Source of the DNA: an uncultured Anaerococcus sp.
GTDB lineage: Bacteria > Bacillota > Clostridia > Tissierellales > Peptoniphilaceae
Reading direction: 5' to 3'
Length of the DNA: 61,029 bases
Assembly: GCF_943908415.1 (NCBI RefSeq)
Contig: NZ_CALTSY010000010.1
Coordinates: 1-61,029 of the forward strand
Part shown: one piece after another, positions 1 through 10,167 of the stretch
Layout: every line of letters starts with the position of its first letter
Position numbering within the stretch: the first letter of the stretch is position 1
The notes under the pieces: model-generated
What the model saw: only the letters and a program-made list of their open reading frames with translations
The model's database searches: none
What the model was told of the DNA's origin: nothing
Made by a program: the position numbers and the translations under genes

Positions 1-108
1 GTTTTTCTTTACCCTAATCAGGAGGTTCTATACACAAAATATTACATAGTCTCTTCTAGTTTTTTATTTTATATTAATTTTATTATACTGTTTTTTATAA
101 GTTTAAAT

Positions 109-789
109 TTACCTAAGCATTATTTTTTCAAGTTCTAACGGTTCAATATATTTACCATTTTTGTAGGCTCTCATATTTCCACCAGAAATTTCATCTATAA
201 GGGCTACTTTTCCATCCTTCATTCTGCCAAATTCAAATTTTATATCGTATAAGTCTAGATCTTTTTTAGCTAATTCTTCTTTCACTATTTGTCCAATATC
301 AAGTGCTAATTCTTTGAGCTGTTGATATTCTTCTTCTGTCATAATATTTAATAAAGCAAGAGCATCTTTTGTTATAAGTGGATCATCTCTACCATCATCT
401 TTTAGGGTAATTTCTACATAAGGATTTATCTTTGTTCCATCTTTAATGTATTTTCCATATCTCCTTACAAAAGATCCTACAGCATAATATCTAACTATTA
501 CTTCTACACCTTGACCAAATAAATCAGCTTTTTTTACTATAGCTTCATTTTTATCTAGGTCTGCTGATATAAAATGAGTATTAAGATCTCTTTTATTTAA
601 GATTTCATAAAAATATTTTGTCATAGCAACTGCTTGATGCCCCGCCCCTTCTATTGTAAGTCCAACAGCATTTGCACCTGGATCAAATGCTCCATCAGCT
701 CCTGTTACATCGTCTTTAAATTTTAATAGGTATTCTTCTTCATTTAATTTATAAACGTCTTTAGTTTTTCCTGTATATATTTTTTCCAC
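109..789 (-). CDS. purC: SAICAR synthase (phosphoribosylaminoimidazole-succinocarboxamide synthase)
   Basis: PurC joins CAIR and aspartate, using ATP, to make SAICAR in de novo purine synthesis. The 226-residue protein has the family's usual length and opening (MEKIYTGKTKDVY) and ends close to the normal C-terminus. The start is a GTG at 789, placed five bases after a GGGG Shine-Dalgarno core. It is the last gene of the purine operon, eleven bases after purM. No clear intrinsic terminator is visible in the 108 bases that follow. Identification is from family sequence features and operon context and is secure. Confidence 0.97.
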   Translation of the reverse strand: MEKIYTGKTKDVYKLNEEEYLLKFKDDVTGADGAFDPGANAVGLTIEGAGHQAVAMTKYFYEILNKRDLNTHFISADLDKNEAIVKKADLFGQGVEVIVRYYAVGSFVRRYGKYIKDGTKINPYVEITLKDDGRDDPLITKDALALLNIMTEEEYQQLKELALDIGQIVKEELAKKDLDLYDIKFEFGRMKDGKVALIDEISGGNMRAYKNGKYIEPLELEKIMLR

Positions 790-800
790 AATGTCCCCTT

Positions 801-1820
801 TTAGAAGTTAATCTTTATATCCTTATTCCCTTTTACAACTTTACCTATAGTATGAGATTTTTTTCCAAGAATTTCTAAGGCCCTTTTCTCATCTTCAGGA
901 CTTACAAAAATAACCATACCAACACCCATATTAAAAGTCTTATACATCTCTTTACTATCAATATTTCCCCAGCTTTGGATTTTTTCAAATATTGGATCTA
1001 TACTCAAATTTCTAAGATCAAAGTCTACGGATAGATTATTAGCTAAAACTCTCGGTACATTTTCGTATAGGCCACCACCTGTAATATGAGAGATAGCCTT
1101 TATATTAATTTTTTCTCTAAGATTATTTATATCTTTTACATATATTTTAGTTGGTGTCAGGAGTTTTTCTCCTACAGTTTGCTTTTCATCATAGCTATCA
1201 TATAAAGATATACCAGCTTGGTCCATGCTTGCTCTTACTAGAGAAAACCCGTTGCTGTGAACTCCTGAAGAATCAAGACCTATAGCTATGTCTCCTTCCT
1301 TTAGTGTCTCCCACTTTATTAGTTTGTCTTTATCAGCAATACCTACAGCAAAGCCTGCCAAATCATAATCTTCTTCTTTATATATGCCTGGCATCTCAGC
1401 TGTTTCTCCACCTATTAGGGCAGCATCAGATTCTAAACAAGCATCAGCAATTCCTTTTACTAAATCAGCCATTTTTTTGGGGTCAAGTTTGCCTGTAGCT
1501 ATATAGTCTAAGAAAAATAAGGGTTTCGCTCCTTGGCAAATAATATCATTCACACACATGGCTACACAGTCTATGCCTACAGTATCATGTTTATCCATTT
1601 CCATAGCTAGCTTTATTTTAGTTCCAACTCCATCTGTACCACTTATTAAGACTGGATTTTCTATTCCAGATAGATTCGGAGCAAATGCTCCTGCAAATCC
1701 ACCTATGTCTGTCAGTACTTCTTTACCATGGGTCTTTTTTACAATCTTTTTTATAAGTTCTACTTCTTCATAACCTTTTTCTTTATCTACACCAGCATGC
1801 TTATATGTTAATTTTGCCAT
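801..1820 (-). CDS. purM: AIR synthetase (phosphoribosylformylglycinamidine cyclo-ligase)
   Basis: PurM closes FGAM to AIR with ATP, the fifth step of purine synthesis. The 339-residue protein is full length. It has the N-terminal segment with YKHAGVDKEKG, the GTDGVGTKIKLA motif of the PurM/PurL/SelD ATP-binding family and the conserved GGETAEMPG loop. Its ATG overlaps the purE stop by one base (TAATG), so the two are probably translationally coupled. It lies upstream of purC in the operon. Nothing unusual is seen. Confidence 0.97.
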   Translation of the reverse strand: MAKLTYKHAGVDKEKGYEEVELIKKIVKKTHGKEVLTDIGGFAGAFAPNLSGIENPVLISGTDGVGTKIKLAMEMDKHDTVGIDCVAMCVNDIICQGAKPLFFLDYIATGKLDPKKMADLVKGIADACLESDAALIGGETAEMPGIYKEEDYDLAGFAVGIADKDKLIKWETLKEGDIAIGLDSSGVHSNGFSLVRASMDQAGISLYDSYDEKQTVGEKLLTPTKIYVKDINNLREKINIKAISHITGGGLYENVPRVLANNLSVDFDLRNLSIDPIFEKIQSWGNIDSKEMYKTFNMGVGMVIFVSPEDEKRALEILGKKSHTIGKVVKGNKDIKINF

Positions 1821-2296
1821 TATATTTCCTCAAGATTTTTATTATCTTCTATAACTTTATCTAGCATTTCTTTTTTATAGTCTTTTAATTTTTGAGATAA
1901 AGATTTATCAGATAGGGCCAAAATTTGTATTGCTAGTAGGGCAGCATTATCACCACCATTTATGGCAACTGTAGCTACTGGAACCCCTTTTGGCATTTGT
2001 ACCATAGATAGTAGGGCATCAAGTCCCCCTGTACTTTTACCTCCTACTGGAAGACCTATGACAGGTTTAACTGTCATTCCTGCCATAACTCCAGCCAAGT
2101 GAGCTGCCATACCAGCAATACCTATATAAACTTTTGCATCATCTTTTTCCATAGTCTCTTCTAAGATATTTAAGGCACGGTGAGCAGAAATAACTTCTAT
2201 CTCATAGTTAATATCAAATTTTTTTAGGACTTTAGTAAGCTTTCTTGCAATTTCGATATCCGAACTTGAACCCATTATAACTCTAACATCTGTCAT
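1820..2296 (-). CDS. purE: PurE-type AIR carboxylase or N5-CAIR mutase
   Basis: PurE makes CAIR, either by rearranging N5-CAIR (class I, needs PurK) or by carboxylating AIR directly (class II). The 158-residue protein has the MGSSSD nucleotide-binding start, the SAHRA active-site segment and VQMPKGVPVATV. The usual class I GAGGAAHLPG loop is replaced by a shorter GMAAHLAG, and the C-terminal loop reads INGGDNAALLA. No purK lies in this operon. Both facts make direct AIR carboxylation plausible, but the class cannot be settled by eye. The gene lies between guaB and purM with one-base coupling to purM. Confidence 0.92.
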   Translation of the reverse strand: MTDVRVIMGSSSDIEIARKLTKVLKKFDINYEIEVISAHRALNILEETMEKDDAKVYIGIAGMAAHLAGVMAGMTVKPVIGLPVGGKSTGGLDALLSMVQMPKGVPVATVAINGGDNAALLAIQILALSDKSLSQKLKDYKKEMLDKVIEDNKNLEEI

Positions 2297-2305
2297 TTTA
2301 TGCTC

Positions 2306-3757
2306 CTAGTTTTTTGAATAATTTGGTGATTCCCTAGTGATTGTAATATTATGTGGGTGGTTTTCTATTAATGATGCTGGAGAAATTTTAATAAAATTGG
2401 CCTTTTCATAAAGCTCATTTAGATCCTTGCTTCCAACATAGCCCATACCTGATTTTAGACCACCTAGTAATTGGTATACCACTTCTCCAACAGCTCCTTT
2501 GTAGGCTATCCTTCCTTCTACACCCTCTGGCACATATTTTTTAGTATTAGTTTGGAAATACCTATCTCCTGAACCATCTTTCATTGCAGCAAGTGAACCC
2601 ATACCACGGTATTCCTTATACTGCCTACCTTCAAACAATATTGTTTCTCCTGGTGATTCTTCAGTACCTGCAAATAAGGACCCTGCCATTATTACAGATG
2701 CTCCACAAGCTAGGGCTTTTGTAATATCTCCAGAATACTTGATACCACCATCTGCAATAACTGGTATACCATATTTTTTGGCTTCATTAACACAATCTAT
2801 TATAGCTGTTATCTGAGGAACTCCTATACCTGTTACAACTCTTGTTGTACATATTGATCCTGGACCTATACCTACCTTTATTGCATCAGCTCCAGCTTCT
2901 ATCAAATCACGAGTAGCATCAGCTGTTGCTACATTACCTGCTATAACTTGTAAGTCAGGATATTTTTCTTTTAAATTTTTGATAGTAATCAATACATTTT
3001 TTGAGTGTCCGTGAGCAGTATCGACAGTTATCACATCTACATTTGCATCAACTAGAGCCTTTACTCTATCAAACATATCGTTAGTAATACCTACTGCTGC
3101 GCCAACTAAAAGCCTATCATTTTCATCTCTTGCTGAATTAGGATATTGTTTAGACTTCTCTATATCTTTAATAGTTATAAGCCCCTTTAATTTATTATCA
3201 TTATCAACTATAGGAAGTTTTTCTACCTTAGCTGATTCCATTAACTTTATGGCTTGTTCCATTTTTATTCCCTCATAACCTAAGACTAGATTGTCCTTAG
3301 TCATAATATGGTCAACTCTTATGCTAAAATCATCTTGGAATCTTACATCTCTATTTGTAAGTATGCCCTTTAAATACATGTCCTTATCTACTATAGGAAC
3401 ACCAGAGATTCTGTAGTTTCTCATAATATCTAGGGCATCTTGTAAGATATTGTCAGGGTGTAAATAAAATGGATCAGTTATAACCCCGTGTTCTGATCTT
3501 TTTACTACATCAACTTGTCTAGCTTGCTCCTTGATAGGCATATTTTTATGGATTATCCCAATACCACCTTGTCTGGCCATAGCTATAGCCATTTGTGATT
3601 CTGTGACTGTATCCATACCAGCTGACATCATAGGTATATTTAGTTTGATTTTTTTAGTTAGATATGTTGTTGTGTCTACCTCGTTTGGTAATACCTCTGA
3701 TGGACCTGGTACTAATAAAACATCATCAAATGTTAATCCTTCTCCTAAAAATTGCAT
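2306..3757 (-). CDS. guaB: IMP dehydrogenase
   Basis: GuaB oxidises IMP to XMP with NAD+, the committed step to GMP. The 483-residue protein has the TIM-barrel halves flanking two CBS domains at about residues 90-205, and the catalytic loop GPGSICTTRVV with the nucleophilic Cys. The GMGS motif and the mobile flap with YxPEGVEG follow. Its start overlaps the stop of the purD-purL fusion by one base, and an AAAGGA site lies six bases upstream. Placing guaB inside the purine operon ties guanylate supply directly to IMP synthesis. Standard length; no defects seen. Confidence 0.97.
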   Translation of the reverse strand: MQFLGEGLTFDDVLLVPGPSEVLPNEVDTTTYLTKKIKLNIPMMSAGMDTVTESQMAIAMARQGGIGIIHKNMPIKEQARQVDVVKRSEHGVITDPFYLHPDNILQDALDIMRNYRISGVPIVDKDMYLKGILTNRDVRFQDDFSIRVDHIMTKDNLVLGYEGIKMEQAIKLMESAKVEKLPIVDNDNKLKGLITIKDIEKSKQYPNSARDENDRLLVGAAVGITNDMFDRVKALVDANVDVITVDTAHGHSKNVLITIKNLKEKYPDLQVIAGNVATADATRDLIEAGADAIKVGIGPGSICTTRVVTGIGVPQITAIIDCVNEAKKYGIPVIADGGIKYSGDITKALACGASVIMAGSLFAGTEESPGETILFEGRQYKEYRGMGSLAAMKDGSGDRYFQTNTKKYVPEGVEGRIAYKGAVGEVVYQLLGGLKSGMGYVGSKDLNELYEKANFIKISPASLIENHPHNITITRESPNYSKN

Positions 3758-6700
3758 TATTTATCCTTTCTAAAATAATTTACTGCGTTTTCAAATATAT
3801 CTTCTGCCTCTACATCATAAATATTTTTAAATAAATCTTTATCTATTCTTTCTGCATGTCCCATTCTTCCTAATATTTTTCCATCTTTAGAAATAATTCC
3901 TTCTATATTGTAGTTAGAACCATTAGGTGCTGATTCATAAACTGAAAATATTTGATCATTTTCTAAAAGTTCATTTAGCTTATCTTCACTTACTATAAAC
4001 CTTCCCTCGCCATGAGATATTGGAATTCTATATGTTTTATCTAAGTCAAATCCTTTTGACCAAGGACTATTATTTGTTAGAGTTTTTGTATTAACAAATG
4101 TTGCTATGTGACGTGAACTTATATTATTGGTTAATGTAGGTGAATTTTCATCAGCTACAAGGATTCTTTCATTTGCTAAGAGTCCAGTTTTTACTAAAGC
4201 CTGGAATCCATTACATATACCTAAAATCAAGCCATCATTTTTCTTTAATAAGTATTCTAATGCTTGAGATATTTTTTCATTTCTTAGAATATTTGCTAAA
4301 AACTTAGCTGAACCATCTGGCTCATCTCCAAGTGAAAATCCTCCTGGTATTACAAATATTTGAGAATTTTTAAGCTCTTTTTCTAGATTATCTAAAGATT
4401 CTTTTATATCATTTTGATTTTGATTTCTAAATACCAATATTTTAGTATCTGCCCCAGCGTCCTGAAAAGTTTTTTGGGTATCCCACTCACAATTAGTTCC
4501 TGGAGCGGCTAATATTAGTACCCTAGGCTTTTCTACTAGCTTATCTGATTTTAGCTTCCTATTTACTTTTTTATTTTTTAGTTTTTCATAGCCAAGCTCT
4601 TCATATCCTGGAAATACCTCATCTAAGCTATGTATATAAGTATCAAATAGAATATCCTGATCCATCTTTATATTATTGATCACTATATCCTTACTAAAGT
4701 GTCCTATATCTTCTATAAAATCCCTTTCTTTTTTGTATTCCACAACAAAGGATCCAAACATAGGATTGTATAAGTTATCATATTCTATAGTAAAACCTGT
4801 ATTTCCTACTGCTTGCTCATAAATATCTGCTAAAAGTCCCTTTCTACTAAGAGCTATAGCTGATATAACATTACCGGCCCTTATATCTTTTATAAGCTCA
4901 TTATAATTTTCTTTCAAATTATCTAAGTCTAAAGTACCATCTTTTTTATATTCGGTTTTAATAAGTCCAATTTTACCTTGACCCTTTAGATCGTTAGTGA
5001 TTATGTTTTCTATATCCTCACTAGTAACAGCAAAAGATATTAGTGTAGGAGGTACCTTCATATCTTCAAAGCTTCCACTCATACTATCCTTACCACCAAT
5101 CGGTGGAATCATGAAGTGATTAGTGACTTCAAAGGCTCCTATCAATGATTTTAGTGGCTTTGACCAGGCCTTGCTGTCATCCATTTTTTCATAGAATTCT
5201 TGAAAGGATAGCCTTATCTGATTTAAATCTGATCCTATAGCTATGAGTTTAGATATAGATTCTACTACTGCATAGTATCCTCCCAAATATTGACTATCAC
5301 TTGATAGTTTTGGATCAAAACCATAGGACATTAAAGATACGGTCTTGGCAACCCCCTCATCTACTGGTATTCTAGCCACCATAACTTGACTTGGGTTTAA
5401 TAGTTTATGCCCACCTAAAGGATTTAGAACGGTGTTTTTACCTATTGTTGAGTCAAACATTTCTATAAGATTTTTCTTTGAAGATAGGTCTAGGCTTGAT
5501 AGCTTATCATAAAATTTTATAGGGTCATCATCTTTTTTTAATAATCTATCAGGAGTATTTTCACTTACAACTTCTACTTTTTGATATCTATCTGCTCCAT
5601 TCCTATTTATAAAGTCATAGGAAAGCTTGGCTATTACTTGGTCTTTATAGTACATAGTCATAGTATTATCAGCTGTTATTTGTGCCACTTCTGTTGCTTC
5701 TAGGTTTTCCTCTTTAGCATATTCCATAAAGACTTCTTTGTCATTTTTATCAATTACAAGAGCCATTCTCTCTTGGGACTCAGAAATAGCTATTTCTGAA
5801 GGTTTAAGTCCTTCATATTTTAATGGAACTTTGTCTAGGTATATGTCAATACCATCAGCAAGTTCTCCTATGGCTACTGCAACCCCACCAGCTCCAAAAT
5901 CATTACATTTTTTAATGAGCTTTGCTACATTAGGATTTCTAAATAGTCTTTGAATTTTACGTTCTTCTGGGGCGTTGCCCTTTTGAACTTGAGCTGATTC
6001 TGTTTCTATAGAACTTATTTTATGAGATTTAGAAGATCCCGTTGCTCCACCAATACCATCTCTACCAGTTCTTCCTCCAAGTAGGATCACTATATCTCCA
6101 GCTTTTGGATCAAGCCTTCTTACATTCTTTGCAGGCGCTGCTGCGATAACTGCACCACATTCCAACCTTTTGGCCTTGTATCCATCATGGTAAAATTCAT
6201 CTACTAGACCTGTAGCAAGCCCTATCTGATTTCCATATGAAGAATAGCCTAAGGCTGCCTCATGGCTTATCTTTGCTTGGGGTAATTTTCCTTCTATAGT
6301 ATCCTTATATGCTTCTTTAATATCAGCCGCACCTGATAATCTCATAGCCTGATATACATAGGCCCTACCTGAGAGAGGATCACGAATCGCTCCACCTAAA
6401 CAAGTCGATGCCCCACCAAAGGGCTCTATTTCTGTAGGATGATTATGGGTTTCATTTTTAAACATCAATAGATAATCTTCTAGACTCTCTTTACCATCTT
6501 TAAAAATTCTAACCTTTGTATAAATAGAACAGGCATTAATCTCGCTAGAAACTTCTAAGTCATCGAAGTTATTATTACTTTTCATATACTTAGTAAGAAT
6601 AGTGGCAAAGTTCATTAGATTGATAGGCTCTTTTATATCTAAAGCCTTTCTCATTTTTAGATATTTTTCAAAGGAATCTCTTATAGTCCTATCTAAAAGG

Positions 6701-8649
6701 GTTTGAGTATCAAATTCTATGTCTAGGTAAGTATTAAAAGTGGTATGCCTACAATGATCTGACCAATAAGTATCTAAAACTTTGATTTCTGTTTCATTAG
6801 GATCTCGGTTCTCTTTCTTAAAGTAATCTCTTATCATCCTAATATCATCTAAATTCATAGCCATAGAGTTATTTTCTAAAAAATTATTTAACTGATTATC
6901 ATCATATTCCCTAAATCCATGATAAGTGATATTTTCTAGATTTTTATCATGATCTGTCTTTAGAGTAGTTGGTATTCCTATCAAGCTAACCTTTTGAGAG
7001 TCTACTGGATTGATTAAAAATTCTTCAATTTTTTCTAAATCTTGATTACTTACATCTGATAGTTCATATACAGTAGATGCACTTACATTAAAGTCGCTAT
7101 CATCTATGATTAGAGAAGCTGTATCAATTATCCCCTTTTCTCTTGGATTAAATTGTCCTGGCAAGTATTGACTTACAATTGCCTTATTTAAAGATGCTTG
7201 TAGTTTTATAGCTTCATCAAAGGCATAAACTTCATCAACTGGAGCCTCAGCAAGTACTGTATAGAGTATTTTTTCTATGTTTTCTTGGCTAGTTTCTATA
7301 TCATATCTTTTATATATTCTAATATCACTTAAATCTATGTCTAATGTATTATTTATCTTTTTCTTAAGATTTTGAGATTCAAAATCATATGAATCTTTTT
7401 TTCTTACATAGATTCTTTTGACAGAGGGGCCTATATCTTTTCTATAATACTTACCAGAAAAATTTATATTTTCTGCATCTTCATATACTTGTTTTATGGC
7501 ATTATCAAAATCACTAGCTGATGCAAGAATATTTAGAACTCTGCCTGAACTTGTAAGAACTTTATCTTTTTCTTTCTTAGTGCCAGCATGGTAAATAGTT
7601 GATTTTATATTATCTTTAAATTCTATTTCCTTATTAGCCTCATAGGAAATAGGGTATCCTTCAGAGGCCAATACCAAACACACAGATTTATTATCATTTA
7701 CCACAAGATCAACATTCTTAAGCTTAGCTTCTGAAGTAGCCATAAGTAAATCAAGGATATCATTATCTATTAGTTCTAGAACAACTTGAGTTTCTGGATC
7801 TCCAAATCTAACATTAAATTCTAATACATAGATACCAGCTTCATTAATCATAAATCCTATAAAAAGAACTCCCCTATAATCAATATCTTCTCTATTAAAT
7901 CCTTCTATTATCCTTGATAGAGTATTCTCTTTAATATAGTCTTTGTATGCTTCAGCTTCTATATTGGGAGCATATGTCCCCATACCTCCGGTATTAGGAC
8001 CTAAGTCCTTATCATATATTTTCTTATGGTCTTTGCTTGTTGGCAAGGGGATTATGGTTTTAGAGTCTGTTAGGCAAAGTAGGCTCATTTCAAAACCCTC
8101 TATATATTCTTCTATAAGAATTAGACCATCCTTAGAAAAAATATCTTCTATGTTATCTTTTAAATCACTTATATTATCTACAATATATACACCTTTACCT
8201 TCTGCAAGACCATCTCTTTTAAGAACAAGTTTCTTATCCTTTTCTAATAAGTCTTTAGCATAGGCAAATGCTTCTTTTTTGTCACTAGTACTTAGATAGT
8301 CAGCTGTATTTATATCGTATTTATCAAGAAATCTTTTGGTAAAAGACTTACTTGATTCAAACTTAGAGGCTTGTTTGCTTACACCAAATATCTTAAGATT
8401 ATTCTTTTTAAATTCGTCGACTATTCCTTGACATAAGGGTAATTCTGGTCCAACTATTGTATAATCTATTTGATTACTTTTTGCAAAATCTACTAACTTA
8501 GAAATATCATTTGCTCTAATATCTACGTTTTTGCCAATATTAGAAGTTCCTGCATTTCCAGGAGCAAAAAACACCTTTCTATCTGCACTTGCTATTCTTT
8601 TACCAAGGGCATGTTCTCGCCCTCCTGAACCTATAATTAATATATTCAT
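3757..8649 (-). CDS. purD-purL: Bifunctional GAR synthetase / FGAM synthase (PurD-PurL fusion)
   Basis: One uninterrupted 1630-residue frame carries two purine enzymes. Residues 1 to about 408 are PurD: the N-terminal GSGGREHAL, the ATP-grasp segment with KRDGLAEGKGV and GPNTGGMGTY, and EFNVRFGDPE. From about residue 410 (VKRIYVRKK) to the end it is the long, single-chain PurL: DTYWSDHCRHTTF, the ATP-binding central domains, and a class I glutaminase domain from about residue 1374 with Cys1479 (GICNGFQ), His1598 and Glu1600 (GHAER). The junction falls where a separate PurL would begin, with no linker and no internal start, near position 7425. PurD makes GAR and PurL makes FGAM; PurN makes the intermediate FGAR. 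The fusion is seen directly; its functional gain is inferred. Confidence 0.96.
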   Translation of the reverse strand: MNILIIGSGGREHALGKRIASADRKVFFAPGNAGTSNIGKNVDIRANDISKLVDFAKSNQIDYTIVGPELPLCQGIVDEFKKNNLKIFGVSKQASKFESSKSFTKRFLDKYDINTADYLSTSDKKEAFAYAKDLLEKDKKLVLKRDGLAEGKGVYIVDNISDLKDNIEDIFSKDGLILIEEYIEGFEMSLLCLTDSKTIIPLPTSKDHKKIYDKDLGPNTGGMGTYAPNIEAEAYKDYIKENTLSRIIEGFNREDIDYRGVLFIGFMINEAGIYVLEFNVRFGDPETQVVLELIDNDILDLLMATSEAKLKNVDLVVNDNKSVCLVLASEGYPISYEANKEIEFKDNIKSTIYHAGTKKEKDKVLTSSGRVLNILASASDFDNAIKQVYEDAENINFSGKYYRKDIGPSVKRIYVRKKDSYDFESQNLKKKINNTLDIDLSDIRIYKRYDIETSQENIEKILYTVLAEAPVDEVYAFDEAIKLQASLNKAIVSQYLPGQFNPREKGIIDTASLIIDDSDFNVSASTVYELSDVSNQDLEKIEEFLINPVDSQKVSLIGIPTTLKTDHDKNLENITYHGFREYDDNQLNNFLENNSMAMNLDDIRMIRDYFKKENRDPNETEIKVLDTYWSDHCRHTTFNTYLDIEFDTQTLLDRTIRDSFEKYLKMRKALDIKEPINLMNFATILTKYMKSNNNFDDLEVSSEINACSIYTKVRIFKDGKESLEDYLLMFKNETHNHPTEIEPFGGASTCLGGAIRDPLSGRAYVYQAMRLSGAADIKEAYKDTIEGKLPQAKISHEAALGYSSYGNQIGLATGLVDEFYHDGYKAKRLECGAVIAAAPAKNVRRLDPKAGDIVILLGGRTGRDGIGGATGSSKSHKISSIETESAQVQKGNAPEERKIQRLFRNPNVAKLIKKCNDFGAGGVAVAIGELADGIDIYLDKVPLKYEGLKPSEIAISESQERMALVIDKNDKEVFMEYAKEENLEATEVAQITADNTMTMYYKDQVIAKLSYDFINRNGADRYQKVEVVSENTPDRLLKKDDDPIKFYDKLSSLDLSSKKNLIEMFDSTIGKNTVLNPLGGHKLLNPSQVMVARIPVDEGVAKTVSLMSYGFDPKLSSDSQYLGGYYAVVESISKLIAIGSDLNQIRLSFQEFYEKMDDSKAWSKPLKSLIGAFEVTNHFMIPPIGGKDSMSGSFEDMKVPPTLISFAVTSEDIENIITNDLKGQGKIGLIKTEYKKDGTLDLDNLKENYNELIKDIRAGNVISAIALSRKGLLADIYEQAVGNTGFTIEYDNLYNPMFGSFVVEYKKERDFIEDIGHFSKDIVINNIKMDQDILFDTYIHSLDEVFPGYEELGYEKLKNKKVNRKLKSDKLVEKPRVLILAAPGTNCEWDTQKTFQDAGADTKILVFRNQNQNDIKESLDNLEKELKNSQIFVIPGGFSLGDEPDGSAKFLANILRNEKISQALEYLLKKNDGLILGICNGFQALVKTGLLANERILVADENSPTLTNNISSRHIATFVNTKTLTNNSPWSKGFDLDKTYRIPISHGEGRFIVSEDKLNELLENDQIFSVYESAPNGSNYNIEGIISKDGKILGRMGHAERIDKDLFKNIYDVEAEDIFENAVNYFRKDK

Positions 8650-8661
8650 TTATAGAGCTCC

Positions 8662-10167
8662 TTAATGTTTAAAGTGACGTGACTTACTAAATACCATTGC
8701 CATTTCATATTCATTACACTTATCAATAGAGTCCTTATCCTTGATAGAACCACCTGGTTGTATTATAGAACTTATCCCCATCTGATGAGCAAGTTCTACA
8801 GTATCTGGGAATGGAAAAAAGGCATCTGATCCTAATACTGCTCCTTTAAAGTCCCTAGCTTTAAAATGATCTTTTATAGATTCTAGAGCCCATATTCTTG
8901 ATTGTTGGCCTGCCCCACATCCTAGTGTTTTCATATCTTTAGCAACGACTATCGCATTAGACTTTACATACTTAACAACTTTTTGAGCAAATAATAAGTC
9001 TTTTATCTGTGAATCATTTGGTTTTTTATCAGTTACAATCTCTACTATATCTTCTCCAAAGTCCTTATCCTGAACCAATACTTTTCCATTTAGGTACCTA
9101 ATTTCTTCTCTAACACTTTCATTATCGAAGTTAACTTTTACTAGTCTTACATTTTTCTTTTTCTCTAAAATATCTAAAGCTTCTTTGCTAAAATCACTTG
9201 CAGCTATTATTTCTAAGAAAATTTCATTCATTTTACTAGCAGTTTTAGCATCAACTAATCCATTTATTGCAACAATACCACCAAATATAGATTGACTGTC
9301 ACACTCATAAGCCTTAATGTAAGAATCATATATATCATTACCGACAGCCACACCACATGGAGACTGATGTTTTAAGGCTACAACAGCATTTTCTCCTAAC
9401 TCTTGAGCTAATTCTAGGGCTGGATTTAAGTCATTGTAATTGTTATAGCTCATTTCTTTACCATGGATCACTTCTATATCATCCATAAGACCTTTTACAA
9501 AAGGATCATTAAATAAATCGGCTTTTTGACCTGGATTTTCACCATATCTTAATTCGCTTTCCCTTTGAAAGCCATAAGTCTTATACTTAGCTTCTGATTC
9601 AGTAAGTTTTGAAAAATATCTTGCTATAAGCGAATCGTAAAAGGCTGTTAAATTGAAGGCCTTCATGGCTAGTTTTTCCCTATAAGCTAGATCTATGTCA
9701 TCATTTTTTAACCTTTTTAATAGCTCATCATAATCACTTGGGTCGGTAATGACTAAGACATCTTTATGGTTTTTGGCCGCAGACCTTATCATAGATGGTC
9801 CCCCAATATCAATATTTTCTATGATATCTTCTGGATCACCTTTTTCTAATGCTTTTTGGAATTCATAAAGGTTAACTACAACTATGTCTATAGCTTTTAT
9901 GTCATGTTCTTTTATGGTAGCTATATGATCTTTATTATCTCTTTTATATAATATCCCCCCATGGACATATGGAGAAAGAGTCTTTACCCTTCCTTCTAAA
10001 ATCTCTGGAAAATTGGTTATTTCATTAATCTCAATTGCCTTTATTCCTGCTTCACTTATCTTCTTATATGTACCACCAGTAGATACTATCTCAATTCCTA
10101 GATCGCTCAGCCCTTTAGCTAAATAATCTATTCCTGTCTTGTTTGTAACTGATACTAAAGCGCGCAC
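8662..10167 (-). CDS. purH: Bifunctional AICAR transformylase / IMP cyclohydrolase
   Basis: PurH performs the last two steps to IMP. The 501-residue protein opens with the cyclohydrolase (MGS-like) domain (ALVSVTNKTG, STGGT, GRVKTLSP) up to about residue 190. The formyltransferase domain follows, with RYGENPGQ and the catalytic LKHQSPCGVAVG segment. The C-terminal SDAFFPFPD and GGSIKD motifs are present. The start lies inside the end of purN (13-base overlap) and the end is twelve bases before the purD-purL fusion. Full length, with no missing catalytic motif noticed. Confidence 0.97.
   Translation of the reverse strand: MRALVSVTNKTGIDYLAKGLSDLGIEIVSTGGTYKKISEAGIKAIEINEITNFPEILEGRVKTLSPYVHGGILYKRDNKDHIATIKEHDIKAIDIVVVNLYEFQKALEKGDPEDIIENIDIGGPSMIRSAAKNHKDVLVITDPSDYDELLKRLKNDDIDLAYREKLAMKAFNLTAFYDSLIARYFSKLTESEAKYKTYGFQRESELRYGENPGQKADLFNDPFVKGLMDDIEVIHGKEMSYNNYNDLNPALELAQELGENAVVALKHQSPCGVAVGNDIYDSYIKAYECDSQSIFGGIVAINGLVDAKTASKMNEIFLEIIAASDFSKEALDILEKKKNVRLVKVNFDNESVREEIRYLNGKVLVQDKDFGEDIVEIVTDKKPNDSQIKDLLFAQKVVKYVKSNAIVVAKDMKTLGCGAGQQSRIWALESIKDHFKARDFKGAVLGSDAFFPFPDTVELAHQMGISSIIQPGGSIKDKDSIDKCNEYEMAMVFSKSRHFKH

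Noticed and set aside
1..108. AGGAGG at 21-26 as the ribosome site of a plus-strand gene
   Set aside because: No start codon with an open frame follows; the region is A+T-rich sequence after purC.
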